Below, in pieces: positions 37,924-46,717 of a DNA stretch of 64,000 nt (positions are counted from its first letter, which is position 1; every line of letters begins with the position of its first letter). The notes below the pieces were generated by a model that saw nothing but the letters and a program-made list of their open reading frames with translations, made no database searches and was not told where the DNA came from. Origin of the DNA: Curtobacterium sp. SGAir0471 (lineage in GTDB: Bacteria; Actinomycetota; Actinomycetes; Actinomycetales; Microbacteriaceae); NCBI RefSeq assembly GCF_005490985.1, contig NZ_CP027869.1:3224001-3288000 (forward strand), given 5' to 3'. The position numbers and the translations under genes are program-made.

Positions 37924-38742
37924 CTACGCGCTGCGCCAGTCGTCGGACGTGATGTGGCTGCCGCCGTGGGGGCCCATCTGCAGCATGCCGCCGTCGACGG
38001 GGAGGGACACCCCGGTGATGTACGACGATGCCGGCGACGCGAGGAAGGCCACCGCGGCGGCGATCTCCCACGCGTTGCCCGGCCGCCCGAGCGGGACCCC
38101 GGGACGGGAGATCGTGTGCGGATCCTCGTCCTCGGCGCCCGTCATCCGGGTCGCGATCTCGCCCGGCGCGACCGCGTTCGCGGTGATGCCGTGCTCTGCG
38201 AGCTCGATCGCGATGGTCTTGAGGAGTCCGCCGAGCCCGTGCTTCGCGGCGTCGTACGCGCTCGATCCGTACCGGGGCTGGTGCTCGTGCACGCTCGTGA
38301 TGCCGATGACCCGCCCGCCGGTCCCCTGTCGCACCATGTGCCGTGCGGCCGCCTGGATCGTGACGAACGCCCCGTCGAGGTCCGTTGCGACCGTGTGCCG
38401 CCACTGGTCGAGCGTGAGGTCGAGGAACGGCGCGTTGTCGCCCGTCCCGGCGTCGGCCACGATGACGTCGACGCCGCCGAGCCGTGTCACGAGCCGGTCG
38501 ATCACTGCCGCGGCCTGGTCGAGCTGCGTCACGTCGATCTGCTCGACGAAGGCCCGCTGCCCGGCCTGCCTGACCTCGGCGGCGGTCTCCTCGGCGCGTT
38601 CCGGCTCGGACAGGTAGGTGATGCCGACGTCCATGCCGGCGGCGGCGAGCGCCACCGCGGTGGCCTTCCCGATGCCGGACTCGGCACCGGTGACGATCGA
38701 GCGGGTGGGACGGAAAGTGGTCGTGGAAGCAGCGTCGCTCAT
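37924..38742 (-). CDS. Short-chain dehydrogenase/reductase
   Basis: 272 aa from ATG 38742. Classical SDR: cofactor motif TGAESGIGKATAV near residue 18, DVTQLD after strand 3, the NAG-equivalent VADAGTG, catalytic Ser in GITSVHEHQ and YDAAKHG (Tyr and Lys), then NAVAPGEIATRM. The C-terminus has GVSLPVDGGMLQMGPHGG. The NADG motif is altered to ADAG. Close to the glucose-dehydrogenase/oxidoreductase branch; the substrate is not predictable. Encoded divergently from the Liv-type binding protein. Confidence 0.9.
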   Translation of the reverse strand: MSDAASTTTFRPTRSIVTGAESGIGKATAVALAAAGMDVGITYLSEPERAEETAAEVRQAGQRAFVEQIDVTQLDQAAAVIDRLVTRLGGVDVIVADAGTGDNAPFLDLTLDQWRHTVATDLDGAFVTIQAAARHMVRQGTGGRVIGITSVHEHQPRYGSSAYDAAKHGLGGLLKTIAIELAEHGITANAVAPGEIATRMTGAEDEDPHTISRPGVPLGRPGNAWEIAAAVAFLASPASSYITGVSLPVDGGMLQMGPHGGSHITSDDWRSA

Positions 38743-38850
38743 GGCCCGGACCGTACGCGCGAGGCCCGCATCGGCCGCCCGGAACCGCGCCTCCTGTACA
38801 GCGCACCGTCCGGACGGACTCCTCATCAGGGGTTCCCGTGCGCCTCCTCA

Positions 38851-38876
38851 GTTTCGTCACGGGTGTGTAACGAAAC
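38851..38876 (+). promoter_or_regulatory. Inverted repeat GTTTCGT / ACGAAAC upstream of the binding-protein gene
   Basis: Perfect 7-base arms at 38851-38857 and 38870-38876, about 130 bases before the ATG of the substrate-binding protein. GTCAC and GTAAC lie within the repeat. This could be a regulator site for the amino-acid transporter or the divergent SDR. The regulator is not identified. Confidence 0.4.
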
Positions 38877-39002
38877 GTCCAGGTGTCGATCTCGGACACA
38901 CACGCGAAACACTTCGGCCCTAGTTTTCTCGGCAACCCACGCGGAGGAGACCGCGCTCGACCCGATGCGGTTGGGCCTCCGCGCAGAGAAAGGGCTCCAC
39001 GG

Positions 39003-40337
39003 ATGACCAGAACCACCCGTGCCACCACGGCACTGGCAGTGGCGGGAGCGGCAGCGCTCCTCCTCGCCGCGTGTTCCACCAGCGGCAGCGCCGAATCCAC
39101 CTCGTCCGCCTCCGCCGGCGGTGCGAAGAAGGACCCGGCGGCGAGCTGCAAGGCCCCCGACACCCCGGGTACCGACGCGCTGAAGATCGGCACGATCCTC
39201 CCGCTGACGGGCACCCTGTCGTACCTCAACCCGCCCGCCGAGGCCGGTGTCGGCCTCGCGGTCGAGGACATCAACTCGGCCGGCGGCGTGCTCGACAAGG
39301 ACGTCAGCATCGACCCCGCGACCGACTCGGGTGACAGCAACGACATGACCGTGTCGAGCTCGGCCGCGACGAAGCTCGTCAACGCCAAGGTGCCGGTCGT
39401 CATCGGTGCGGAGTCGTCCAGCGTCACGCTGAACGTCATCGACCAGCTGACGAGCAACTGCATCGTGCAGATCTCGCCGGCGAACACCGCGACCGACCTG
39501 TCCGGGTACTCGTCGCACTACTTCCGGACCGCTCCGCCGGACTCGGTGCAGGGTTCGGCGCTCGGCCAGCTCATCACCGGTGACGGCAACGCCAAGGTCG
39601 CGTTCCTGGTCTTCAACGACACCTACGGCACGGGCCTCCGCGACACCGTGCAGAAGGCGGTCGAGGACTCGGGCGGCCAGGTCGTCTACGGGGGCAAGGG
39701 CAAGGGCCAGGAGTTCCCGCCCGGCCAGACGACGTTCTCGTCCGAGGTCACCGCTGCGCTCGCCGCGAAGCCGGACGCCATCGTGGTGCTCGCCTTCGAC
39801 GAGACGAAGTCGATCATCCCGGAGCTCAAGTCGCAGAACGCCGACATGTCGAAGATCTACATGTCCGACGGCAACACGGCGGACTACTCGAAGGACTTCG
39901 ACCCGGGCACCCTCGAGGGCGCGCAGGGCACGATCCCGGGCGCCAGCCCGAAGGACGAGCTGAAGCAGCGTCTGTCGGACTACTACCAGAAGACCGCGGG
40001 CAAGGGGCTCACCGACTACTCGTACGCCGCTGAGTCGTACGACGCCACGACCCTGGCCGCACTGGCTGCGGTGAAGGGCAAGGGCACCGACTCGGGCACC
40101 ATCCAGGCCAACATGGCTGCGGTGTCCGGCGCGGACGGCGGCACCAAGTGCGAGACGTTCAAGGCGTGCAAGGACCTGCTCGACAAGGGTGAGTCCATCC
40201 AGTACACCGGCCCGTCCGGCATCGGTCCGTTCGACAGCAAGAACGACCCGTCGAGCGCCTACATCGGCATCTACAAGTTCGACGGCGACAACAAGCCCGT
40301 GTACCAGAGCGCCATCCAGGGCTCGGTCTCGAAGTAA
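39003..40337 (+). CDS. Branched-chain amino acid-type ABC substrate-binding lipoprotein
   Basis: 444 aa from ATG 39003 with AGAAAGGG as ribosome site. Lipoprotein signal peptide with lipobox LLAAC (Cys about residue 23), then a Ser/Ala/Gly linker. The mature part is a type I periplasmic-binding fold of the Leu/Ile/Val family: LKIGTILPLTGTLSYLNPPAEAGVGLAVEDINSAGGV, VPVVIGAESSSVTLNV, AFLVFNDTYGTGLRD. It has two extra Cys pairs near the C-terminus (KCETFKACKD). It is probably the partner of livFGMH, although encoded 4 kb away in the opposite direction. Confidence 0.92.
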   Translation: MTRTTRATTALAVAGAAALLLAACSTSGSAESTSSASAGGAKKDPAASCKAPDTPGTDALKIGTILPLTGTLSYLNPPAEAGVGLAVEDINSAGGVLDKDVSIDPATDSGDSNDMTVSSSAATKLVNAKVPVVIGAESSSVTLNVIDQLTSNCIVQISPANTATDLSGYSSHYFRTAPPDSVQGSALGQLITGDGNAKVAFLVFNDTYGTGLRDTVQKAVEDSGGQVVYGGKGKGQEFPPGQTTFSSEVTAALAAKPDAIVVLAFDETKSIIPELKSQNADMSKIYMSDGNTADYSKDFDPGTLEGAQGTIPGASPKDELKQRLSDYYQKTAGKGLTDYSYAAESYDATTLAALAAVKGKGTDSGTIQANMAAVSGADGGTKCETFKACKDLLDKGESIQYTGPSGIGPFDSKNDPSSAYIGIYKFDGDNKPVYQSAIQGSVSK

Positions 40338-40345
40338 CACCACCG

Positions 40346-40394
40346 CGAAAGCGACAGTCCTCCGCCGATCTTCGGCGGGGGACTGTCGCTTTCG
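40346..40394 (+). terminator. Strong terminator after the binding-protein gene
   Basis: Stem CGAAAGCGACAGTC...CCGCCGA / TCGGCGG...GACTGTCGCTTTCG, more than 20 bp with one small bulge, 9 bases past the stop. The same AGCGACAG arm sequence reappears at 43369. Confidence 0.9.
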
Positions 40395-40482
40395 GCTTCC
40401 ACTCCGCGGGCTGGACACACGAGCGGACTCATGCGGTGCCCGGCGCGAGCGGCAGCCGGACGGGAGGCGCGGCTCCCCTCCG

Positions 40483-41445
40483 TCACACCGGCTCGGCTGC
40501 CGTGGGCGCGAGCGTCCGGCGGCGCGCGGCCCGGGCCGCCACGAAACTGTCGACCGTCAGGACCACGAGCGCTGCCCAGACGATCCCGAAGCCGATCCAC
40601 CGCGCGGGCGGCATCGCCTCGTGCTGCACGACCACCCCGACCAGCAGCTGCATCACCGGAGCCAGGTACTGCGTCAGTCCGAGCGTCGACAGCGACACCC
40701 GCCGCGCCGACGACGCGAAGAGCAGCAGCGGCACCGCGGTCGCCGGCCCGGTGAGCACGGTGACGAGGACGTGCGGCCAGCCCTCGCTCGTGAACGTCAC
40801 CCCGCCGCCGAGACCGGTGACGCCGAGCACGACGAGCGCCCCGACCGCGATCGGCAGCAGCCAGACGGTCTCGATCGTCAGCCCGCTGAGCGCGTCGACG
40901 GTGCCGCCGACCCGCTTCTTCACCAGGCCGTAGAGGCCGAACGAGAACGCCAGTGCGAGCGAGATCCACGGCACCTGTCCGTAGCCGACCGCGATGACGA
41001 CGACGGCGACGACGCTGATGCCGACGGCCGCCCACTGCGCCGCACGGAGGCGCTCGCGGAGCACGACGACGCCGAGTGCGATCGTCACGAGCGGGTTGAT
41101 GAAGTAGCCGAGCGCGGCCTCGACCGTGTGGCTCGTCGTCGTCGCGGCGACGTACACGGTCCAGTTCACCAGGATGAGGACGGCCGCGAGCCCCATCACG
41201 AGCATCACCCGACGCTGGGCGAGCAGGGAGCGGGTGCGGAGCCACGACCGGGTGACGGCGATCGCCACGGCGCAGAAGACCAGCCCGAAGACGATCCGCC
41301 AGGCGACGATCTCGAACGCGCCGGCGGGCGCCATCGCCGCGAAGAGCAGGGGCATGAGCCCCCACAGGCCGTACGCGACGATCGCCTGCACGACACCGAC
41401 GGAGGCCTCGCTGCGTGCCGGACGTGCCGCTGTCGGTTCACTCAC
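40483..41445 (-). CDS. rarD: RarD/EamA family transporter
   Basis: 320 aa from GTG 41445. Ten hydrophobic helices in two EamA halves. VQAIVAYGLWGLMPLLF at the N-terminus, NWTVYVAATTTSHTVEAALGYFINPLVTIALGVVVLRERL, and TALPLLLFASSARRVSLSTLGLTQYLAP-like sequence are RarD hallmarks. RarD was named for chloramphenicol sensitivity in Pseudomonas; the transported substrate is unknown. A GGACGGGAGGCGCGG repeat copy lies just beyond the stop (40457-40471). The upstream side holds GACC tandem repeats. Confidence 0.92.
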   Translation of the reverse strand: MSEPTAARPARSEASVGVVQAIVAYGLWGLMPLLFAAMAPAGAFEIVAWRIVFGLVFCAVAIAVTRSWLRTRSLLAQRRVMLVMGLAAVLILVNWTVYVAATTTSHTVEAALGYFINPLVTIALGVVVLRERLRAAQWAAVGISVVAVVVIAVGYGQVPWISLALAFSFGLYGLVKKRVGGTVDALSGLTIETVWLLPIAVGALVVLGVTGLGGGVTFTSEGWPHVLVTVLTGPATAVPLLLFASSARRVSLSTLGLTQYLAPVMQLLVGVVVQHEAMPPARWIGFGIVWAALVVLTVDSFVAARAARRRTLAPTAAEPV

Positions 41446-41497
41446 GGAACCATCCTAGGAAGGGGCGCAGACGCTGCGGGCGGACAGCGCGCCTCCA

Positions 41498-41589
41498 GGC
41501 CGACCGACCAATGGGCCGACCGACCGATGGGGCGACTGACCGACGGGCCGCCCGACCGACCGACGGGCCGACCGACCGACGGGCCGACG
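41498..41589. repeat. Tandem repeat with 16-bp unit GGCCGACCGACCGACG
   Basis: About five copies with small changes (one unit extended by a further CGAC). It occupies the space between the rarD start and the groES terminator, where the rarD promoter would be. A CGCCTCCAGGCC element abuts it. Confidence 0.85.
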
Positions 41590-41590
41590 C

Positions 41591-41630
41591 ACGAACGCCC
41601 CGCCGGCTGCGAGCCGGACGGGGCGTTCGT
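41591..41630 (-). terminator. Terminator after groES
   Basis: Stem ACGAACGCCCCGCCGGC / GCCGGACGGGGCGTTCGT with a single bulge, 18 bases past the groES stop. Confidence 0.85.
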
Positions 41631-41647
41631 GACGAGAGCTGCTGGTC

Positions 41648-41944
41648 TCAGTGCTCGATGACCGCGAGGACGTCGCGCGCCGAGAGGACGAGCAGGTCCT
41701 CACCGGAGTACTTGACCTCGGTGCCGCCGTACTTCGAGTAGATGACCTTGTCGCCGACGGCGACGTCGAGCGGCACGCGGTTGCCGTTGTCGTCGATGCG
41801 ACCCGGGCCCACGGCGACGACCTCGCCCTCCTGGGGCTTCTCCTTCGCGGTGTCCGGGATGACGAGACCGGAAGCGGTGGTCTGCTCCGCCTCGACCTGG
41901 CGGATGACGATGCGATCCTCGAGCGGCTTGATGGTGACGGCCAC
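41648..41944 (-). CDS. groES: Co-chaperonin GroES
   Basis: 98 aa from GTG 41944 ([16 protein letters not shown]), the normal length, preceded by GAAGAGG. It forms the heptameric lid of GroEL. Mobile loop [31 protein letters not shown] and C-terminal [23 protein letters not shown] are conserved. It is monocistronic here, with no groEL next to it, common in actinobacteria whose main groEL is elsewhere. Control by HrcA is indicated by two CIRCE elements upstream. Confidence 0.98.
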   Translation of the reverse strand: MAVTIKPLEDRIVIRQVEAEQTTASGLVIPDTAKEKPQEGEVVAVGPGRIDDNGNRVPLDVAVGDKVIYSKYGGTEVKYSGEDLLVLSARDVLAVIEH

Positions 41945-41991
41945 GGTGACCTCTTCTTTCTCGGTACTGACTCGGTACAGATGGGAACCGG

Positions 41992-42018
41992 TTGGCACTA
42001 CGCACAGGAGAGTGCCAA
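41992..42018 (-). promoter_or_regulatory. CIRCE operator 1 (HrcA site)
   Basis: TTGGCACTA (41992-42000), a 9-base spacer, GAGTGCCAA (42010-42018). Eight of nine arm positions pair. It lies just downstream of the groES -10 box, at the expected transcript start. Confidence 0.9.
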
Positions 42019-42022
42019 CGCG

Positions 42023-42051
42023 AGTCTAGGGACAGTCTGGCACTCGGTCAA
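42023..42051 (-). promoter_or_regulatory. groES promoter
   Basis: On the minus strand TTGACC (complement of 42046-42051), a 17-base spacer and TAGACT (complement of 42023-42028): a good sigma-70-type promoter. The -35 lies inside the spacer of CIRCE 2, and CIRCE 1 follows the -10. Confidence 0.85.
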
Positions 42052-42063
42052 TCCGAGTGCCAG
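42037..42063 (-). promoter_or_regulatory. CIRCE operator 2 (HrcA site)
   Basis: CTGGCACTC (42037-42045), 9-base spacer, GAGTGCCAG (42055-42063), perfect arms. It covers the -35 region of the groES promoter and lies 40 bases before the divergent methyltransferase start. Confidence 0.9.
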
Positions 42064-42102
42064 CACGGTTCGGACTCCCCGGCGACCTGGGAGGATCGTC
42101 GG

Positions 42103-43305
42103 GTGGAAGCCGCCGACCTCGCCCAGCTGTTGACCCCCGAGGGGATGGCCCTGCTCGACCGTACCCCCGGCGTCTCGGACGGGGGCGAGATCGTCCGGGT
42201 GGTGTCCCGGCTGCGGGGCGAGGGGCACGATCCCGGCCTCGTCGCCGCCGTGCTCACCCAGGCGAAGCTCCGGCAGAAGGCACGTGCGAAGTTCGGGGAC
42301 TTCGCCGCGCGCATGCTCTTCACCGAGGCCGGTCTCGAGCAGGCCACGCGGCTGCAGGTCGCCGCGCAGCACGCCGGCCGGTTCGCCGCGGCCGGCCTCA
42401 CCCGGGTCGCCGACCTCGGCTCCGGCATCGGCGGCGACGCCATGGCGATGGCGGCGCTCGACCTCGACGTCACCGCGGTCGACCGCGACGAGGTGACCGC
42501 AGCGGTCGCGACGCACAACCTCGCGCTGTGGCAGAACGCGCGGGTCGAGCTCGGCGACGCAGCAGCGTTCGACCTGTCGCGCGTCGACGGCGTGTGGATG
42601 GACCCCGCGCGACGGACCGCCGGGCACGCGAACACGAAGCGCCTGGCCGACCCGGACGACTGGTCGCCGTCGCTCGACACCGTGTTCGCCGCGGCCACGA
42701 CCACCCCGACCGGCGTCAAGCTCGGGCCGGGGATCGACCGCGACCTGATCCCGGACACGCTCGAGGCGCAGTGGGTCTCCGTCGACCGCGAGGTCGTCGA
42801 GCTCGTCCTCTGGTCCGGCCCCCTCGCGCGCGCTGGTGTGCGGCGCGCGGCGACGGTGATCGGCGCGCACGGCATCGCCGAGCTGAGCGGTCCCGCCGAC
42901 GCCGAGGACGTCGAGGTCGGCCCCGTCCGCGCCTACCTGTACGAGCCGGACGGCGCGGTCATCCGCGCCCGGCTGATCGGCGACCTGGCCCGCTCGATCG
43001 ACGGGCGCATGCTCTCCGAGGGCATCGCGTACGTCACCTCGGACCGGGCCGTGACGACGCCGTTCGCGCAGGGGTTCCGCGTGCTCGACACGATGCCGCT
43101 CGACGTGAAGCAGCTTGCCGCGCGCCTGGCCGCGGAGGACGTCGGCACGGTCGAGATCAAGAAGCGCGGGGTCGACGTGGACCCGGCGCAGTTCCGGAAG
43201 CGGTTGCGACTGCGGGGGCGGCGGTCGGTCACGCTCGTGCTCACCCGCCTGGAGGGACGGCACACCGCGCTCCTGTGCGAGCGGCTCACCGACGTGGCCG
43301 GGTAG
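42103..43305 (+). CDS. Class I SAM-dependent methyltransferase with THUMP-like C-terminal domain
   Basis: 400 aa from GTG 42103, preceded by GGGAGGATC. The N-terminal helical part (AKLRQKARAKFGDFAARMLFTEAGLEQATR) leads into a Rossmann SAM fold (VADLGSGIGGDAMAMAALDLDVTAVDRDE) with VDGVWMDPARR. The C-terminal ~75 residues (DVGTVEIKKRGVDVDPAQFRKRL, then GRRSVTLVLTRLEG) match the THUMP-like domain of this family, so an RNA substrate is likely but unproven. It is divergent from groES and shares the CIRCE-containing spacer. Confidence 0.88.
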   Translation: MEAADLAQLLTPEGMALLDRTPGVSDGGEIVRVVSRLRGEGHDPGLVAAVLTQAKLRQKARAKFGDFAARMLFTEAGLEQATRLQVAAQHAGRFAAAGLTRVADLGSGIGGDAMAMAALDLDVTAVDRDEVTAAVATHNLALWQNARVELGDAAAFDLSRVDGVWMDPARRTAGHANTKRLADPDDWSPSLDTVFAAATTTPTGVKLGPGIDRDLIPDTLEAQWVSVDREVVELVLWSGPLARAGVRRAATVIGAHGIAELSGPADAEDVEVGPVRAYLYEPDGAVIRARLIGDLARSIDGRMLSEGIAYVTSDRAVTTPFAQGFRVLDTMPLDVKQLAARLAAEDVGTVEIKKRGVDVDPAQFRKRLRLRGRRSVTLVLTRLEGRHTALLCERLTDVAG

Positions 43306-43368
43306 GCCGCGGGGCGGCGCCCGCGGCCGGTTCCACGGGTGCGCGTCCGTCCGGTCTCGTCCGCGGAA

Positions 43369-43407
43369 GCGACAGGACCCCGCCGATGTCCGGCGGGGTC
43401 CTGTCGC
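43369..43407 (+). terminator. Bidirectional terminator between convergent genes
   Basis: Perfect 18-bp stem GCGACAGGACCCCGCCGA... / ...CCGGCGGGGTCCTGTCGC with loop TGT, between the methyltransferase and the convergent DUF4190 gene. Confidence 0.9.
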
Positions 43408-43426
43408 TCTCGTGGAGCAGAGCGGG

Positions 43427-44242
43427 TCAGCGGATGAAGGCGCCCGAGTCGTAGTCGTACGGGTCGGAGTACCCGCCGCCGGAGTTGGCGATCAGCACGA
43501 AGAACACGATGATCCCGATCAGGGCGATGCCCGTCGCGACCCACCCGACGATGATGCCGGCGAGTGCCAGGCCGCGACCGGACTCCCCCGTCGCCTTCGT
43601 CTTGCCGAGCGCCAGGTGTCCGAGGATCGCCCCCGCCGGACCGGCGAGCACCGCGAAGAACGCGAAGACGAAGGTCAGCAGCGAGAGGCCGGCGACGCCG
43701 CTGAACACGATCGACAGGATCGCCATGGTGTTCGTCTTCGGGCGCTGGGCGTACGGCTGGTAGCCGGCGGTGGCGTACGGGGACGCGTACGGGTTGCTCC
43801 CCTGCTGCGGCGCGTAGGGGTTGTGCTGGGGGCCCGAGGCTGCGTACGGGTTCCCCGGCCGCGACTGCTGCTGCTGTGCGTACGGGTTGCCCGGCTGCTG
43901 CTGCGCGTACGGGTTCCCCTGCTGCGACTGCTGCGCGTAGGGATTGTGCTGCTGCTGGCCGTACGGGTTGCCCGGCTGCTGCTGCTGCGCGTACGGGTTG
44001 CCCGACGACTGCTGGGGCTGCGTGTACGGGTTCGCGGACTGCTGCCCCTGGCCGTACGGGGAGTCCTGCGACGGCTGCGCGTACGGGTTCCCGTTCGACG
44101 ACCGCGCGGACGGCGAGCCCTGCTGGCTGTCCGACTGCGGCGTGCCCGACTGCTGGCCGTCCGGCTGCCGGTCCTGCTGCGGCCGACCGTCGTCGCCCCC
44201 GCTCGACTCGCCCGGCTTCGGCCACTGGTTCTGATCGGACAC
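43427..44242 (-). CDS. DUF4190 membrane protein with Asn-Pro-Tyr/Gln repeat domain
   Basis: 271 aa from GTG 44242, after a strong GGGAGGGG ribosome site. The N-terminal ~165 residues are low complexity: about a dozen NPYAQ-type repeats with Gln runs, cytoplasmic and intrinsically disordered. The C-terminal DUF4190 domain has two hydrophobic hairpins (MAILSIVFSGVAGLSLLTFVF and LALAGIIVGWVATGIALIGIIVF) with GAILGHLALGKTKATGESGRGLALAG between. Similar Gln/Pro/Tyr-rich plus DUF4190 proteins are common in actinobacteria without assigned function. Confidence 0.85.
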   Translation of the reverse strand: MSDQNQWPKPGESSGGDDGRPQQDRQPDGQQSGTPQSDSQQGSPSARSSNGNPYAQPSQDSPYGQGQQSANPYTQPQQSSGNPYAQQQQPGNPYGQQQHNPYAQQSQQGNPYAQQQPGNPYAQQQQSRPGNPYAASGPQHNPYAPQQGSNPYASPYATAGYQPYAQRPKTNTMAILSIVFSGVAGLSLLTFVFAFFAVLAGPAGAILGHLALGKTKATGESGRGLALAGIIVGWVATGIALIGIIVFFVLIANSGGGYSDPYDYDSGAFIR

Positions 44243-44406
44243 CGTCCACCCCTCCCGGCACCCGGTCGGTCGGTGCCTGCTGAGCATCCTCCCACACGGG
44301 CCGCGAACGGGTTCAGGCGCAGCCGTGCACGAGCCCGACCAGCGCCCGCACCGGCAGACCCGGGCCTGCACCGGCCCGACCGACGCCCGCGACCGGGACC
44401 CGCGGC

Positions 44407-45462
44407 TCAGACCTGGACGGTCGTCACCGGCAGTGTGGAGTCCGCCGCGATGCCGAGGTCGCTCGGCGCGTGCCCCTCGGCCACCAGACGCGCCCCGACC
44501 GCCGCGATCATGGCGCCGTTGTCGGTGCACAGGTCGAACGGCGGGATCCGCAGCGCGACCCCGGCGGCCGCGCAGCGTTCCTCGGCCACGGCACGCAGCC
44601 GGGCGTTCGCCACGACCCCGCCGCCGAGCAGCAGCCGGTCGACACCGGTGTCGCGGCAGGCGGCGAGCGCCTTCGTCAGGAGCACGTCGACGACGGCCTC
44701 GCGGAACGACGCCGCGACGTCGGCGACCGGGACCTCACGCCCTTCGTCGCGGCACTTCTCGACCCACCGCGCGACGGCGGTCTTCAGCCCCGAGAACGAG
44801 AAGTCGTACCGGTGCTGCGCCATGTCCTTCGGCAGCGTCAGACCCCGCGGGAACCGGATCGCGGTGGGGTCGCCGTCCGCCGCCGCCCGGTCGATCTGCG
44901 GCCCGCCCGGGTACGGCAGGCCGAGCAGCCGTGCGACCTTGTCGAACGCCTCGCCCGCGGCGTCGTCGATCGTCTCGCCGAGCAGTTCGACGTCGCCGAC
45001 GAGGTCCCGCACGAGCAGCAGCGACGTGTGCCCACCGGAGACGAGCAGCGCCACGGTCGGCAGCTCGATCGCGCTGCCGTCGGCGCGCAGGACGTCGGCA
45101 CCGACGTGCCCGACCAGGTGGTTCACGCCGTACAGGGGCTTGCCCGTCGCGACGGCGAGGGCCTTGGCCGCGCCGACGCCGACCATCAGGGCACCCGCGA
45201 GCCCCGGGCCGGCCGTGACGGCGACGGCGTCGAGCTCGTCGAGGGTGACGCCGGCACGGTCGAGCGCCTCGTGCAGGGTCGGCGTCATCGCCTCGAGGTG
45301 CGCCCGCGCGGCGACCTCGGGCACGACGCCGCCGTAGCGGGCGTGCTCGTCCATGCTCGACGCGATGACGTTCGCCAGCAGGGTGGTCCCACGGACGATC
45401 CCCACCCCGGTCTCGTCGCAGCTCGTCTCGATCCCGAGCACCAGGGGTTCAGTCGCGCTCAC
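44407..45462 (-). CDS. tsaD: tRNA N6-adenosine threonylcarbamoyltransferase
   Basis: 351 aa from GTG 45462. Forms t6A37 in ANN-decoding tRNAs together with TsaB and TsaE. ASKHA-fold markers: [14 protein letters not shown], metal-binding [16 protein letters not shown] (His-x3-His pattern), [22 protein letters not shown] and [19 protein letters not shown]. It overlaps rimI by 14 bases. Confidence 0.97.
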   Translation of the reverse strand: MSATEPLVLGIETSCDETGVGIVRGTTLLANVIASSMDEHARYGGVVPEVAARAHLEAMTPTLHEALDRAGVTLDELDAVAVTAGPGLAGALMVGVGAAKALAVATGKPLYGVNHLVGHVGADVLRADGSAIELPTVALLVSGGHTSLLLVRDLVGDVELLGETIDDAAGEAFDKVARLLGLPYPGGPQIDRAAADGDPTAIRFPRGLTLPKDMAQHRYDFSFSGLKTAVARWVEKCRDEGREVPVADVAASFREAVVDVLLTKALAACRDTGVDRLLLGGGVVANARLRAVAEERCAAAGVALRIPPFDLCTDNGAMIAAVGARLVAEGHAPSDLGIAADSTLPVTTVQV

Positions 45463-45991
45463 CGAGGGTCTCCTGTCCGATCGGCCCGACGGCGGAGGAC
45501 GCACCGGGCGAGACGGGGAGCTCCGCCCGCATCACCCACGCGTCGACACCGTCGGGCTGGTAGTAGCGGGGGCGGACGGCGATCCGCTCGAACCCTGCCG
45601 CGGTGTACATCGCCTGCGCCACCGGGTTGTCCGCCCGGACCTCGAGGAACACCTCGTGCACGCCGCGCCGTCCGGTCTCGTCGAGGAGCTCGGTGAAGAG
45701 CACCTTCCCGATGCCCCTGCCCCGCTGCTCCGCGGCGACCGCGATGGTCTGCACGTCGGCGACGGGGTTGCCCGCGAGCGACGACAGTCCGGCGTACCCG
45801 ACGACCGTCGGCGCCCCGCCCTCCGTCGTCTCCACGACCACGTAGTACCCGTGCGGGGACCACAGCTCCCCCGCCATCTGCGACGAGGACCACGCGTCGG
45901 TCGGGAAGGACGCCTGCTCGAGGAACATGACGTCGTCGAGGTCCTGCGGCACCGCGCGGCGCAGCCGCAGCCCCGACGGCAGTCCGGTCAC
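45449..45991 (-). CDS. rimI: Ribosomal protein bS18-type N-acetyltransferase (RimI-like)
   Basis: 180 aa GNAT protein. [27 protein letters not shown] is the RimI N-terminus; [24 protein letters not shown] binds acetyl-Co[32 protein letters not shown] is the RimI C-terminal block. It lies between tsaB and tsaD with overlaps on both sides (GTGA with tsaB), the usual gene order. Confidence 0.93.
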   Translation of the reverse strand: MTGLPSGLRLRRAVPQDLDDVMFLEQASFPTDAWSSSQMAGELWSPHGYYVVVETTEGGAPTVVGYAGLSSLAGNPVADVQTIAVAAEQRGRGIGKVLFTELLDETGRRGVHEVFLEVRADNPVAQAMYTAAGFERIAVRPRYYQPDGVDAWVMRAELPVSPGASSAVGPIGQETLGERD

Positions 45992-46614
45992 CGGACGACC
46001 CGCTTGGGCGCGCCGGGCACGGTCACGTCGGGGTCGCGCAGGTAGAGGGGGGTGTCGTCGGCGAAGGGCGCGCCGGAGGCGAGCCGGTCCGCGGCGAGCG
46101 CCCCGAGCCTCCCGGCCGGGACCGTCGCGACGGTCGCGCGGGGCCAGTCGACGGCGTCCGGCCGGGAGGCACGGATCGCCTCGTCCAGGTCGGCCGGCTT
46201 CGCGAGTCCCGGACCCGCGACACGCGTGCGGGTCTGGTCGTACGCGCTCCAGTAGACCTCGCGACGGCGCGCGTCCGTCAGGACGACGAACGGTCCGTCC
46301 TGGGCCTGGTTGGCAGCGATGGCGTCGTGGCTGACGAGCGGCAGGAACGGGACGCCGCGGGCGGCGGCGAAGGTGCGGGCGGCGGCGATGCCGACGCGCA
46401 GGCCGGTGAACGGACCGGGCCCCATGCCGGCCACGACACCGGTGACGTCGGTGCCGGTGATGCCGGCCTCGGCGAGGACGTCGGCCAGGAACGGTCCGAT
46501 CACCTCGGCGTGGCGGCGGGAGTCGTCGGTGCTGCGCTCGGCGACGGCACGGCCGGTGGCCGGGTCGACGACGGCGACGGAGGTACCGGCGGACGTGTCG
46601 ATGGCGAGGAGCAC
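45988..46614 (-). CDS. tsaB: tRNA threonylcarbamoyladenosine biosynthesis protein TsaB
   Basis: 208 aa from GTG 46614 (VLLAIDTSAGTSVAVVD), the family start. A TACGAT -10 lies 5-6 bases upstream, so a leaderless message is likely. Conserved MGPGPFTGLRVGIAAARTFA and HAEVIGPFL are present. TsaB is the non-catalytic partner of TsaD. In related genomes tsaE usually precedes it directly; here an operon of different composition separates them. Confidence 0.95.
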   Translation of the reverse strand: MLLAIDTSAGTSVAVVDPATGRAVAERSTDDSRRHAEVIGPFLADVLAEAGITGTDVTGVVAGMGPGPFTGLRVGIAAARTFAAARGVPFLPLVSHDAIAANQAQDGPFVVLTDARRREVYWSAYDQTRTRVAGPGLAKPADLDEAIRASRPDAVDWPRATVATVPAGRLGALAADRLASGAPFADDTPLYLRDPDVTVPGAPKRVVR

Positions 46615-46717
46615 CCGTCCATCGTAGGTCCGACCGCCCCGTCCGCGTCCCGACACCCCTTGCGTGCGGCCATTGATACTCGATACGTTGCGTGCCACCT
46701 ATCTCCGAAGGAGGACC

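Noticed and set aside
41648..41944. Loss of groEL by deletion next to groES
   Set aside because: Isolated groES with groEL elsewhere is common in actinobacteria, and groES is followed directly by its own terminator.
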